NCBI RefSeq assembly: GCF_014203605.1
Contig: NZ_JACHJJ010000005.1
Coordinates: 278,455 to 342,454 of the forward strand
Direction: 5' to 3'
Length of the DNA stretch: 64,000 nt
Source: Thiemannella venezuelensis
GTDB lineage: Bacteria; Actinomycetota; Actinomycetes; Streptosporangiales; Streptosporangiaceae
The notes beneath the pieces are model-generated. The model was not told the DNA's origin. It saw only the letters and a list, made by a program, of their open reading frames with translations, and did not search any database. Position numbers and translations under genes: made by a program. This document shows, piece by piece, positions 31,664 through 41,079 of the stretch (its first letter is position 1; each line of letters opens with the position of its first letter).

Positions 31664-34600
31664 TTGCTGAGTCCGATCCAGCTCGCGGACAAGCTGGGCA
31701 TCCTTCCCCCGACTCCGGAACAGGCGGCGGTGATCGAGGCCGGGCTCGAACCCATGGTCGTGGTGGCCGGGGCCGGGTCGGGCAAGAGCGAGACCATGGC
31801 GGGCCGGGTCGTCTGGCTGGTCGCCAACGGCCTGGTCCGGCCCGAGCAGGTGCTGGGCCTGACCTTCACCAGGAAGGCGGCGAGCGAGCTCTCCCACCGG
31901 GTGCGCGAGCGGCTGGCCGCCCTCGGCCGGGACGTGTCCGCGGACCCTCTGGCGGGCGAGCCGACCATCTCGACCTACCACGCCTACGCCGCCCGGCTGG
32001 TGACCGACCACGCCCTGCGCGAGGCGCTGGAGCCCACCATGCGGCTGATCACCCCGGCCATCGCCTGGCAGCTCGCCGGGCACGTGGTCAGCGCCTACGA
32101 CGGGCCGATGGAGCAGCTCGACTGGGGGCCGGCCACGGTCACCCGCGCGGTGCTGGAGCTGGCCGGAGAGCTGGCCGAGCACATGCGCGAGCCGCAGGAC
32201 GTGCGGGAGGTGGGCGCCTGGCTGACCGAGCGGTACGGCGCGCTGCCCGGCTCCCCGATCGTGGCCCAGCGCAGGCCGCTGGCCGTGCAGAAGGCCAGGG
32301 AGCAGCTGCTCCCGCTGGTGGAGGCCTACACCCGGCTCAAGCGCAGGCGCGAGGTCGTCGACCACGGCGACCAGATGGCGCTGGCCGCCCGGATCGCGGC
32401 CGGGCACCCCGAGGTCGGCCGGATCGAGCGGGACCGGTTCGCCGTCGTCCTCCTGGACGAGTACCAGGACACCAGCCACGCCCAGCTCGTCCTGCTCCGC
32501 TCGTTGTTCGGCGGAGGCCACCCGGTGACCGCCGTCGGCGACCCGTGCCAGTCCATCTACGGCTGGCGCGGCGCGTCCGCCGGGAACCTCACCCGCTTCC
32601 CCCGCGACTTCCGCACGGCCTCCGGGGAGCCCGCCCCGGTCCGCCGGCTCTCGGTCAGCTTCCGCAACGGCGACGCCGTCCTCGACGTCGCCGCCCGCGT
32701 GCAGATCCCGCTGCGGATGGAGGCGCGGGAGGTGCCGGTGCTGGTGCCCGGAGGCAACCGGGTCGAGCGCGGCCGGGTGCTGTGCGCCTTCCACGAGACG
32801 GCCGAGGACGAGGCCCGCTGGATCGCCGGCCAGGTGTGCGGCCTGCTGGGGAGCGACACCGCCCCGGACGGCCTGCCGTGGGGCGAGGGGGAGCGCAAGA
32901 AGGCCAAGCAGAGCATGTGGGGCGGTCCGCAGTGCCTGCAACCGCACGACGTGGCGATCCTCGCGCGCAAGCGCTCGCAGTTCCCCGCGCTGCGAAGGGC
33001 GCTGGAGGAGCGCGGCGTGCCGGTGGAGGTGGTCGGCCTGGGCGGCCTGCTCACCGTGCCCGAGGTCGCCGACGTGGTGGCCACCCTTCGCGTGCTCTAC
33101 GACCCGACGGCCGGGGACGCCCTGGTCCGGCTGCTGTCCGGCCCCCGCTGGCGGATCGGCCCGGCCGACCTCAAGGAGCTGGGCGAACGGGCCCGTGAGC
33201 TGAACCGGGAGAACCGCGAGGACGGCTCCCCGGTGACCGACCCGCTGGACCAGGTCGTCGCGGAGCTGTCGGAGGAGCGCGGCAGCCTGGTCGACGCGCT
33301 GGACGAGCTGCCCGACCGGCCCGAGTGGCAGGACCTGTTCTCACCGCTGGCGCGGGTCCGGCTGGTCGCCATGGCGCAGGAGCTGCGGGCCCTGCGCGCC
33401 CGAGCGGGGCAGCCGCTCCCCGACCTGATCACCGAGGTCGAGCGCCGTCTCGGCCTGGACATCGAGGTGGCGGCCCGGGGCGCGGCCGCGGGCCCGTTCG
33501 CCGCCCGGGCCGACCTGGACGCCTTCGTCGACGCGGCCTCCCGGTTCGCGGGCGACTCCGAGGACCCGACGCTGGGCGCGTTCCTGGCGTTCCTCAAGGC
33601 CGCCGACGAGGAGGAGAACGGCCTGGACGCCGGGCGGGTGGGTGAGAGCAACAGCGTCAAGCTGATGACCGTGCACGCGTCCAAGGGCCTGGAGTGGCCG
33701 GTCGTGATCGTGCCCGGGATGTCGCAGGCGCTGTCGAAGACCGGCGGGCTGACCGTCGGCACCGTCTTCCCGGCCCGGCCGGTGGTGAGCCCGAGGTGGA
33801 CGGAGAACCCGCGCAAGCTGCCCTACCCGCTGCGCGGCGACGCCTCCGACCTGCCCAGGCTGGCCGGGCTGGCCAGGGAGGAGCTCGCCGGGTTCGACGA
33901 GCTCTGCCGCGACCGCGACCTGCTGGAGGAGCGGAGGCTCGCCTACGTCGCGGTCACCCGCGCCCACTACCTGCTGATCGCCTCGGGGTACCGCTGGGGC
34001 AGCGCGGCCAAGCCCCTGCAACCGTCGGACTTCCTGCTGGAGATCCGGGAGACCTGCGGCCGGGTGGCCACGTGGCCGCCGGAGCCGGAGGAGGGCGCCA
34101 CGAACCCCCTCCTCGCCGAGCCCGCGGAGACCGTCTGGCCGGTCACCCCCGAGGGCGCCCGCTACGAGGCCGTCGTCGACGGCTCCTTCCTCGTCGAGGA
34201 AGCCCTCCGCTCCCTCGCCGAGCCCGCCGAGACCGCCGCACACGGCACACCCGGCGGAGACGGCCCCGAGCCCGCGGAGCCCGCCGAGACCGCGGAGCCC
34301 GGGGGCGAGGAGGACCCGCGCCTGGCGGAGCTGCGCGGGTGGGACCGGGAACGGGCCAGGGCCTGGGAGCGGGACGCCGAGCTCCTGCTCCGGGAGCGGG
34401 AGCGGAACCGGCGGCGCGGCGGGCGCCAGGTCGAGCTGCCCGCCCACCTCACCGTCTCGGCCCTCGTCGCCCTGGCCGCCGATCCCAGGGCGCTGGCCCG
34501 GCAGATCCGCCGCCCCGTCCCGAAGCGGCCCGCGCCCCTGGCCCGCCGCGGCACCTCCTTCCACCAGTGGCTGGAGTCCCGCTGGGGCCAGCAGCGGCTC

Positions 34601-35035
34601 CTCGACGAGCTCGAGCTCCCCGGCGCCGGAGACGAGGCCGAGGAGGCCGAGGCGCTCCTGGCCGAGCTGCGGGAGAGGTTCGAGGAGAGCGAGTGGGCGG
34701 GCCGGGAGCCGCTCGACGTCGAGGTCCCGTTCGAGACGATGATCGCCGACCGGCTGGTCCGCGGCCGGATGGACGCCGTCTTCCGGACGCCGGACGGCGG
34801 CTACGAGATCGTCGACTGGAAGACGGGCCGCCGCCTGATGGAGACGACCCGGGCCGCGGCCTCCGTCCAGCTCGCCGCCTACCGCCTGGCCTGGTCCCAG
34901 CTGGCCGGCGTGCCCCTGGAGCGGGTGAGCGCGGCCTTCCACTACGTGCGTTTCAACGAGACGGTCCGCCCGGTGAACCTCCTCGACGAACGCGGCCTGG
35001 TCGCCCTCGTCGAGTCGGTCCCCGAACCCGGGTGA
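31664..35035 (+). CDS. adnB: AdnB-like helicase-nuclease
   Basis: A 1123-residue SF1 helicase-nuclease. Walker A AGAGSGKSE (near 34-42), motif Ia LTFTRKAASELSHR, motif II LLDEYQDT, motif III GDPCQSIYGWRGA, motif V TVHASKGLEWP, motif VI RLAYVAVTRA. The nuclease has VRGRMDAVF, EIVDWKTGR and QLAAYRLAW but no cysteine cluster, unlike AdnA. VVWLVANGLV and similar phrases match mycobacterial AdnB as I recall it. TTG 31664 has GGAGG 6 nt upstream and is preferred to GTG 31640, which lies in repeat sequence. Works with AdnA in break resection; Ku in this genome offers the competing NHEJ route. Confidence 0.9.
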   Translation: MLSPIQLADKLGILPPTPEQAAVIEAGLEPMVVVAGAGSGKSETMAGRVVWLVANGLVRPEQVLGLTFTRKAASELSHRVRERLAALGRDVSADPLAGEPTISTYHAYAARLVTDHALREALEPTMRLITPAIAWQLAGHVVSAYDGPMEQLDWGPATVTRAVLELAGELAEHMREPQDVREVGAWLTERYGALPGSPIVAQRRPLAVQKAREQLLPLVEAYTRLKRRREVVDHGDQMALAARIAAGHPEVGRIERDRFAVVLLDEYQDTSHAQLVLLRSLFGGGHPVTAVGDPCQSIYGWRGASAGNLTRFPRDFRTASGEPAPVRRLSVSFRNGDAVLDVAARVQIPLRMEAREVPVLVPGGNRVERGRVLCAFHETAEDEARWIAGQVCGLLGSDTAPDGLPWGEGERKKAKQSMWGGPQCLQPHDVAILARKRSQFPALRRALEERGVPVEVVGLGGLLTVPEVADVVATLRVLYDPTAGDALVRLLSGPRWRIGPADLKELGERARELNRENREDGSPVTDPLDQVVAELSEERGSLVDALDELPDRPEWQDLFSPLARVRLVAMAQELRALRARAGQPLPDLITEVERRLGLDIEVAARGAAAGPFAARADLDAFVDAASRFAGDSEDPTLGAFLAFLKAADEEENGLDAGRVGESNSVKLMTVHASKGLEWPVVIVPGMSQALSKTGGLTVGTVFPARPVVSPRWTENPRKLPYPLRGDASDLPRLAGLAREELAGFDELCRDRDLLEERRLAYVAVTRAHYLLIASGYRWGSAAKPLQPSDFLLEIRETCGRVATWPPEPEEGATNPLLAEPAETVWPVTPEGARYEAVVDGSFLVEEALRSLAEPAETAAHGTPGGDGPEPAEPAETAEPGGEEDPRLAELRGWDRERARAWERDAELLLRERERNRRRGGRQVELPAHLTVSALVALAADPRALARQIRRPVPKRPAPLARRGTSFHQWLESRWGQQRLLDELELPGAGDEAEEAEALLAELRERFEESEWAGREPLDVEVPFETMIADRLVRGRMDAVFRTPDGGYEIVDWKTGRRLMETTRAAASVQLAAYRLAWSQLAGVPLERVSAAFHYVRFNETVRPVNLLDERGLVALVESVPEPG

Positions 35036-35108
35036 GCGGGGCCGGGTGCCGGGGCGGGCGGGGCGGTTCCGGCGACCGGCCGCTTCCCGGTACGGCTCCC
35101 GCCCGCCG

Positions 35109-35138
35109 CACGGATCACGACGGCACGGATCACGACAG
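35109..35138. repeat. 15-bp direct repeat at the end of the siderophore operon
   Basis: Two adjacent copies of CACGGATCACGAC plus GG or AG, overlapping the stop codon of the minus-strand IucA/IucC gene (35130). In the short convergent gap behind adnB. Confidence 0.85.
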
Positions 35139-36818
35139 CACGGCCAGGGGGTTGGCGACCGGGACGTACCCCGCCGCCCGGTCGGCCGACCGGTTCCACC
35201 GGACCGAGAGGTTGGCCTTGGCGGGCAGCGGCGCCCCGGCCAGCAGGTCCGACAGCTCGCGCGGCCGGCCCCGGGAGGCGGCGTAGCCCGCCAGCACCTC
35301 CCCGGCCGCCGCCCACAGCTCCCGCTCCGTCACCCGCGCCTTCCGCTCCGGACCGGTCCCGGCGAGCGTGGCGGCGATCTCCGGCAGGTGGTTGACCATC
35401 AGGCAGTACAGCACCCGGTTCCAGCCGCCCGCCGCGTCGTAGGTGAGCGCCCCGGCGACCCGGGGGTGGAGTCCCGCCAGGTCGTGGCGGCCGGCGACGA
35501 GCTTGGTGCCCTCCAGGTCGCGGAAGACCCCCTCCACCGGCATCCCGGCGGCGTCCACTCCGACCAGCACGTTCTGCAGGTGCGGCTCCAGCACCACGCC
35601 GTGGGTCAGGTAGGCGTCCAGCACCGGGAGCGCGACGCGCTCCACGTAGGCCCGCCACCAGCGCACCGGATCGGCCGCGGCGGCCCCCGCCACGGCCCGC
35701 GCGCCCTCCGGAGGGCCCGGCGGGGTCCACGGCTCCCCCGGGGCGGCGCCCGGCGTCGCCAGGGCCCCGCTCAGCACGGGGGTGACCCCCGGGCGGCACG
35801 CCGACCAGGGGCTCTCCCGGATGATCACGCCCAGCCCCTCCAGCAGCCGGGTGCCGAGCCCGGCCGAGCGGTAGCCGGGCTCGGGGAGCCAGCGGGTGCC
35901 GGGGAACTCCTCGGCCAGCCTGCCGAAGACCGGTTCCAGCCGGGAGGTCAGCTCGACCGCCCCGGCCAGCTCGTACCAGGAGTTCTTCCGCACGCAGTTG
36001 GTGATCCGCACGTCCAGGCTGAACTTCAGGCACCGGTCGATCGCCGGCTCGTAGACCGTGCGGACCGACGAGGTCGGCACCGCCGGACGGGCACCGTGCC
36101 CCAGGTCGAGCAGCCTCCCGTCGGCCAGCGGCTCGGCCAGCTCGGCCGCGAGCAGGTCGAGCTGCCAGGGGTGCGCCGGGAGCAGGGAGTAACCGGGCGG
36201 CGCCGTGCCGAGCCCGTCCAGCGGCGCGGTCCGGCCCGCCTCGGCCAGCACGTCGTCCCGGACCGCCAGGAGCCGGAGCGGGAAGCTCGCGTGGGCCTCG
36301 GGGGCGTACGCGAGCCAGTCCGCGCCGGGGCCGCCGTCCGCCGTCCGCGCCTGCCCGGCGCCTTCCCCCCGTCCGCCGCGCGCCTTGGGGCTGGGGTGGA
36401 ACGGGTGCCCGAAGACCAGCGCCTGCTCGGACGCCAGCCACGGGTCGGCGGGGGGGACCGCCTCCCGCCGGGCGCGCAGCAGCGCCGCCACCGCCTCCCG
36501 GCTCGCCCCGACCTGGGCGGAGAACTCCTCGTTCCCGCCGCCCAGCTCGGCCTCGACCAGCCGGACCAGCAGGTCGGCGGGGAGCGGCTGCCAGCAGCCG
36601 TCCTCCAGCCACTCCGGGGAGCCCCGGAAGCGCAGCGCGAGTCCGCCGTGCGCCCGGGCCCGCAGCAGGGTGCCCGCCACGCGCAGCAGCACGTACGGCC
36701 CGGCGTGCCAGACCTGTCCGCGCGGCCCGGCCACCTCCCGGACGGCGCAGCGCAGCAGCGCCGACAGGGTGGCCTCCTCGGCGACAGCGGCGGGGGAGTC
36801 GAGCGCGAGGCTGGTCAT
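35130..36818 (-). CDS. NIS siderophore synthetase, IucA/IucC family (copy 1)
   Basis: A 562-residue NRPS-independent siderophore synthetase. Motifs: GHPFHPSPKARGG (ATP/substrate loop), LLPAHPWQLDLL, KFSLDVRITNCVRKNSWYEL and EPHLQNVLVG. These enzymes adenylate a citrate (or related) carboxylate and condense it with an amine or hydroxamate. The gene overlaps the upstream copy by 4 bp (ATGA) and is last of the three-gene operon. Class A, B or C cannot be told safely by eye. Confidence 0.92.
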   Translation of the reverse strand: MTSLALDSPAAVAEEATLSALLRCAVREVAGPRGQVWHAGPYVLLRVAGTLLRARAHGGLALRFRGSPEWLEDGCWQPLPADLLVRLVEAELGGGNEEFSAQVGASREAVAALLRARREAVPPADPWLASEQALVFGHPFHPSPKARGGRGEGAGQARTADGGPGADWLAYAPEAHASFPLRLLAVRDDVLAEAGRTAPLDGLGTAPPGYSLLPAHPWQLDLLAAELAEPLADGRLLDLGHGARPAVPTSSVRTVYEPAIDRCLKFSLDVRITNCVRKNSWYELAGAVELTSRLEPVFGRLAEEFPGTRWLPEPGYRSAGLGTRLLEGLGVIIRESPWSACRPGVTPVLSGALATPGAAPGEPWTPPGPPEGARAVAGAAAADPVRWWRAYVERVALPVLDAYLTHGVVLEPHLQNVLVGVDAAGMPVEGVFRDLEGTKLVAGRHDLAGLHPRVAGALTYDAAGGWNRVLYCLMVNHLPEIAATLAGTGPERKARVTERELWAAAGEVLAGYAASRGRPRELSDLLAGAPLPAKANLSVRWNRSADRAAGYVPVANPLAVLS

Positions 36819-38497
36819 GGCGTCCTTCGCTGGGTCACGGGCCGGATGGCCGCGGGGGGCTGCCGGAGGTAGTTGGGTCCGCTGGTGCCGTAGAACTTGT
36901 TCACGTCGCGGGCCCCGGTGCGCGCCTTGTCCACCAGGGTCCCGGCGGTGACCATCGACTTGCCGACGAGCCGGGCGGCGTCGAGGGTCCTGGCCCGCAG
37001 CAGCCGGGCCATCGGGTCGTCGCCGTACGGCTCCAGCGCCCCGGCGAGCGTCTCCCGCAGCAGGCGGGCGGCGCGTGCCGGGGGCAGCGCGCCGAACGCC
37101 GGGGCGGCGGCGGCCAGGTGCAGGGTGATGGTCACGAACACGTCGGCGAGCGCGTGCGGGTCGTCGGTCAGCATGCGCTCGTCGGTGAAGGCGGGTGCGG
37201 CCAGGCCGGCGGCGCGCAGCCGGTCGGGGGAGGTGAGCAGGCCGTCGTTGTCCTTGACCAGGAGCCGGAGCGGGCCGGGGCCGCCGCCGATCACCAGCGC
37301 GAGGTTCTGCTGGTGGGCCTCCAGCGCGGTGCCGTACCGGACGAAGAGCCGCACGCCGTAGCCGAACAGCAGCCGCAGGTACTCGCCGAGCAGCCGCTCC
37401 GCGTCACCGCCGCAGAGCCGGTCCGCGAGCGCCTCGACGACCGTGCCGCCCCCGGGAAGCGGGGCGGGCAGCGCGGCGACCGGGACGATCTCGCCCGGCG
37501 GCAGGCCGCGGGCGAGCCAGCCGAGGTACTCGTGCCCGGCGTGGGCGTGGGTCTGCTCGTCGGCCAGGAGGACCCCGGGGTACGGCATCGCGCGCAGCAG
37601 CAGTTCGGCGGCGGCCCCGTCGGCCAGTGTGCCGGGCTTGATCGACCGCCGGTTGCGCAGGCCGAGGGTGCTGGTGGCCAGCGGCAGCTTCAGCTGCGTG
37701 CGCCCGCCGGCCGCGACGGTGCGCATCGAGAGCGTGGGCCTGACCGGCAGGTACGGCACCGGCGCCAGGACCGCCCACGGGATCTCCCGGACGGCCGGGA
37801 CCGTCAGCGGGTGCACGGGGAAGAGCGCGTGCGTCTCCGCGAGCCCTCCGGCCAGCCCCACCCGCGCGAACTCCGGGGCCAGGGGCACGGGCCGCCCGGT
37901 GACCCGGTCGCGGGGCACCGCCGCCCACCGCAGCTCGAAGCGCGGTGCGAACTCCGGCGCGTACGCCGTCAGCTCCTCGTCCGAGAGCCCGGCCCTGGCG
38001 CGCGCCGTCGGGTACACCGGGTGGTCGGCGAAGGCCGCCAGCGTCTCGTACCGGACGGCGTCCTCGCCCGGATCCGTTCCGGCCGGGGAGGCGCCCGCCC
38101 CGGCCTTCCCCTCCGGGCCCCGCAGGGGAAGGCCTCGGCCCAGCCGGGCCAGCACGCTCTCGCGGTGCCGGCCGTGGAGGTCGAGGGCGCGCAGGGCCTC
38201 GTGGCACTCCCGGACGAACGCCTCGACCCCCGGGGCGTCCGCCGGGGCGGCGATCTCCCGCAGCGTGTCCAGCACCTCCGCCAGGCGCAGGCGCTCCTCG
38301 GGGGCCGTCACGAAGTCCTGGAAGAGCGAGCCGGGGACCAGCCGGACCCGCCGCCCGCCGGGCAGGACCAGGGCGACGCCGTCCTTGCTCCGGGTCACCC
38401 GCCGGGCGAGGCCGCCGTAGTCCTCGCGCAGCAGCGCGTCCAGGACCCGGGCGGCGAGGTACGGCTCCCGTCCGGCGACGGCGGTCTCCACGGTCAT
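36815..38497 (-). CDS. NIS siderophore synthetase, IucA/IucC family (copy 2)
   Basis: A 560-residue second NIS synthetase, clearly diverged from copy 1. Seen: FADHPVYPTARARAGL (in place of HPxHPxxK), LFPVHPLTVPAVREIPW, LSMRTVAAGGRTQLKLPLAT, LRNRRSIKPGT and EAHQQNLALVIGG. Two different synthetases mean two carboxylate activations, usual in citrate siderophores. Its GTG/ATG regions overlap both neighbours by 4 bp, so the operon is tightly coupled. The altered HPVYP motif may reflect another substrate. Confidence 0.9.
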   Translation of the reverse strand: MTVETAVAGREPYLAARVLDALLREDYGGLARRVTRSKDGVALVLPGGRRVRLVPGSLFQDFVTAPEERLRLAEVLDTLREIAAPADAPGVEAFVRECHEALRALDLHGRHRESVLARLGRGLPLRGPEGKAGAGASPAGTDPGEDAVRYETLAAFADHPVYPTARARAGLSDEELTAYAPEFAPRFELRWAAVPRDRVTGRPVPLAPEFARVGLAGGLAETHALFPVHPLTVPAVREIPWAVLAPVPYLPVRPTLSMRTVAAGGRTQLKLPLATSTLGLRNRRSIKPGTLADGAAAELLLRAMPYPGVLLADEQTHAHAGHEYLGWLARGLPPGEIVPVAALPAPLPGGGTVVEALADRLCGGDAERLLGEYLRLLFGYGVRLFVRYGTALEAHQQNLALVIGGGPGPLRLLVKDNDGLLTSPDRLRAAGLAAPAFTDERMLTDDPHALADVFVTITLHLAAAAPAFGALPPARAARLLRETLAGALEPYGDDPMARLLRARTLDAARLVGKSMVTAGTLVDKARTGARDVNKFYGTSGPNYLRQPPAAIRPVTQRRTP

Positions 38498-39651
38498 ACG
38501 ATCACCCAGGGGTGCTCGGCTGTGAAGGCCGCGACGGCCTCGTCCACGCTCGCGCGGTCGGGCCCGACGGCGCGGACGACGCCCAGGTAGTCGCGGTTGG
38601 TGTGGCTGAGGTCGACGCGCTCGCCCACCGCCCTGAGCGGCCGGTGCCAGAGCCGCACCGGCTCCCCGCCGGACGGCGTGACCGTGCCCGGGGCGGCCGC
38701 CACGGTCCCCGAGCGCTCCGCGAGGAGGCTCAGCGCGGTCCCGTGGCCGCGGGCGGCGCCCGGGTCGCCGAGGCCCGCCCCCAGGTGCACGCCGAGGATC
38801 CGTTCGAACAGCGGGATCCCGAGCAGGTCGGCGAGGAGGAAGTCGCAGTGGTCGCCGATCACCCGGTAGTTGACCTCGATGATCCGCGGCCCGTCCGCCG
38901 TCATCACGTACTCGGTGTGGCAGGCCCCGAACCCCGCGCCCAGCGCCTCCAGCGCCCGCAGCACGTGCTCCCGCGCGGGCGGGGGCTCCCAGTCCAGGCG
39001 CTCCTCCACGAAGTACGGCAGCGGCCCGAGCGTGGTCCGGAAACCGCCGAGCACCCGGATCTCCCGGCCGTCGCCCAGCGTCTCCAGCGTGTGCAGCGGG
39101 CCGTCGAGGTACTCCTCCACGACCAGGGCCTCGCCCGGCCGCCGGTCCCGGATCGCCCGCACCGCCTCGGCCAGCTCGCGCCCGTCCCGGGCCAGCACGA
39201 CGTCCTCGCTGGCCACGCCCTCGCGGGGCTTGACCACGGCGGGCAGCGGCACCTCCCGCGGGAGCGGGTCGCCGGGCGCCAGCCGTACCGAGCGGACCGC
39301 CTCGACCCCGGCGGCCGCCAGCCGCCGCCGGGTGAGCGCCTTGTTCTTGGCCGTGGCGCAGGCCCGCCAGTCCTTGCCGGGCAGCCCGAAGTACTCGGCC
39401 GCCAGGGCGGTCTCGGCCTGGAGGTGGTCGGAGTTGGAGAAGACCGCGGCGGGCGGGTGGTGGTGGGCGATGACGTCGATCACCGCGCGGGCGTCGCGCA
39501 CGTCGCAGGGGAGCACCTCGGTCCCGGAGCCGAGGTGCCGCTCCGGACGGTCGGTCAGGATCGTGACGTCGCAGCCCAGCGCGCGGGCCGCGGGAAGGAA
39601 ACCGTCGGTGACCGAGTCGGTCGGTTTGAGCGCGGTGAGGTACAGCCGCAA
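38494..39651 (-). CDS. ATP-grasp ligase of the siderophore operon
   Basis: A 385-residue ATP-grasp enzyme. N-terminal MRLYLTALKPTDSVTDGFLPAA, the ATP-binding strand VVKPREGVASEDVVL, VVEEYLDGPLHTLETL, and the metal site RIIEVNYRVIGDH (E, N). It would form an amide or ester between a carboxylate and an amine using ATP. First gene of the operon, starting 16 bp from the iron box. It overlaps the next gene by 4 bp. The substrate, perhaps an amino acid arm of the siderophore, is unknown. Confidence 0.87.
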   Translation of the reverse strand: MRLYLTALKPTDSVTDGFLPAARALGCDVTILTDRPERHLGSGTEVLPCDVRDARAVIDVIAHHHPPAAVFSNSDHLQAETALAAEYFGLPGKDWRACATAKNKALTRRRLAAAGVEAVRSVRLAPGDPLPREVPLPAVVKPREGVASEDVVLARDGRELAEAVRAIRDRRPGEALVVEEYLDGPLHTLETLGDGREIRVLGGFRTTLGPLPYFVEERLDWEPPPAREHVLRALEALGAGFGACHTEYVMTADGPRIIEVNYRVIGDHCDFLLADLLGIPLFERILGVHLGAGLGDPGAARGHGTALSLLAERSGTVAAAPGTVTPSGGEPVRLWHRPLRAVGERVDLSHTNRDYLGVVRAVGPDRASVDEAVAAFTAEHPWVIV

Positions 39652-39666
39652 TGCAGGCCCCCGATA

Positions 39667-39685
39667 TCAGGTAAGGCTAACCTAA
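39667..39685 (-). promoter_or_regulatory. Iron box (DtxR/IdeR/DmdR-type)
   Basis: The 19-mer TCAGGTAAGGCTAACCTAA agrees with the actinobacterial iron-box consensus TTAGGTTAGGCTAACCTAA at 17 of 19 positions and keeps the two-fold symmetry. It lies 16 bp upstream of the ATP-grasp start, where an iron-loaded repressor would block transcription. So the siderophore operon should be expressed in iron starvation. Confidence 0.9.
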
Positions 39686-39889
39686 CCCCTCGCATCTTAG
39701 CCGGACAGAGATCATCGTGAGGCCCGACCGGGGAATCGCGGGCGTATGTCCGGCTCACCGGGAGCCGCGTCCTCTGCGGCGTGACGCGCCCCGCAGGCCC
39801 CGCGCCCGGCGGCGGTACGGTGTTCCATCGAGAAGGCGTGGGCCCGGCGTGCCGGAGGGGTGCGGCCGGTCCTGGGAGGGGCGGACGAC

Positions 39890-40864
39890 GTGGAGATCAC
39901 GGCAGACGAAGGACTACTGGGGCCGCTGCTGCTCGCGCGCGGCGCCGTCGACCGCGCGGCGGCGCACCGCGGCGACGCCGAGTGGATGCGCCGGGCCTGG
40001 TCGGATCCCGCGGCCAGGGTCGTGGTCGTCGACGACGGGCGGGCGCTGGTACGGCGGAGCGGGCACGAGGTCGGTCTCGTCCTGCTGCCCGCGGCCGACG
40101 CGCCCGAGGGCGAGCGCTACCTGCTCGGCGTCGGCCCCGGCGGAGCCGCCTACTTCGCGGTGGCGGCCCCGCTGCCGGGCGCCGGGGAGGGCTCCTCGGT
40201 GCGCGGCGTGGCCCTCACGGAGGCCTCGGCGCTGCCGGAGGGGGAGGCGGTGCCCGCGGGCCTGCGCCGGGTCGGCGCCCTGCTCGGGGATCTGGACGCC
40301 GGGCTGCTGGTCCACGCGGTCGCGCTGGAGGCCTGGCACTCCACCCACGAGTTCTGCCCGCGCTGCGGGAGCCGTACGGAGGTGCGGGCGGGCGGGCACA
40401 TGCGGGTCTGCCCCGGCGACGGCAGCCAGCACTTCCCCCGGGTCGACCCCGCTGTGATCATGCTCGTCCACGACGACGAGGACAGGTGCCTGCTCGCCCG
40501 GGGGCCGCAGTGGCCCCAGGGGCGGATGTCGGTGCTCGCCGGGTTCGTGGAGCCGGGCGAGTCGCTGGAGCACGCGGTGATCCGCGAGGTGGCGGAGGAG
40601 GTCGGCGTGCACGTCGCCGCCCCCCGCTACCTGGGCAGCCAGCCCTGGCCGTTCCCCCGGAGCCTGATGCTCGGCTTCTTCGCGCGGGCGACCTCCACCG
40701 AGCTCGTCCCCGACTCCGAGGAGATCGCCGAGGCCCGCTGGTTCAGCCGGGCCGAGCTGCGGGCCGCGCTGGAGAGCGGCGAGCTGCGCCTGCCCCCGTC
40801 GGTCTCGATCGCGCGGCGGCTGATCGAGGCCTGGTACGGCGGGGAGCTCGCCGGAGACTGGTGA
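39890..40864 (+). CDS. nudC: NAD(+) diphosphatase NudC
   Basis: A 324-residue NUDIX hydrolase of the NudC type. Zinc ribbon FCPRCGSRTEV and MRVCPGDGSQHFPR (Cys near 158-180), the Nudix box GFVEPGESLEHAVIREVAEE, then the NADH-pyrophosphatase signature SQPWPFPRSLM. It hydrolyses NAD(H) to NMN(H) and AMP and can remove NAD caps from RNA. GTG 39890 has GGGAGGGG upstream and is preferred over GTG 39860. It lies divergent from the siderophore operon. Confidence 0.93.
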   Translation: MEITADEGLLGPLLLARGAVDRAAAHRGDAEWMRRAWSDPAARVVVVDDGRALVRRSGHEVGLVLLPAADAPEGERYLLGVGPGGAAYFAVAAPLPGAGEGSSVRGVALTEASALPEGEAVPAGLRRVGALLGDLDAGLLVHAVALEAWHSTHEFCPRCGSRTEVRAGGHMRVCPGDGSQHFPRVDPAVIMLVHDDEDRCLLARGPQWPQGRMSVLAGFVEPGESLEHAVIREVAEEVGVHVAAPRYLGSQPWPFPRSLMLGFFARATSTELVPDSEEIAEARWFSRAELRAALESGELRLPPSVSIARRLIEAWYGGELAGDW

Positions 40865-40904
40865 CCGGCGGTTCCGGGCCCGCACGGCCGGGCCACTGGG
40901 GCGA

Positions 40905-40942
40905 TTGCGCTCTTCGTTGCTCTATGTAGTCATGTGATGACT
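40905..40942 (+). promoter_or_regulatory. Candidate promoter and palindromic operator
   Basis: TTGCGC (40905) and TAGTCA (40927) are 16 bp apart. A perfect 6-3-6 palindrome AGTCAT GTG ATGACT (40928-40942) overlaps the -10 and start site, as an operator would. It precedes the two small secreted protein genes by 138 bp. A further TTGACT at 40972 has no partner. Confidence 0.4.
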
Positions 40943-41079
40943 GTGAGTGTTTCTGTAGGTGGGCGGGGGTATTGACTCTCCGGACCCGGGCCGCGACCGC
41001 CCGCCGAGGGCGGGGCGCCCGGGTCCCATCCGAGCTCGGGTCCATCGGGGGGCCGGGGTGAGAGAGGAGTGAGAGTCAC

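Noticed and set aside
26532..31670. A plus-strand frame of 1712 codons
   Set aside because: Arg/Ala/Gly-rich translation out of frame with GH20 and adnA.
28144..31968. A minus-strand open frame of 1274 codons across adnA
   Set aside because: Shadow of adnA. No domain, biased composition, and the adnA frame has all helicase motifs.
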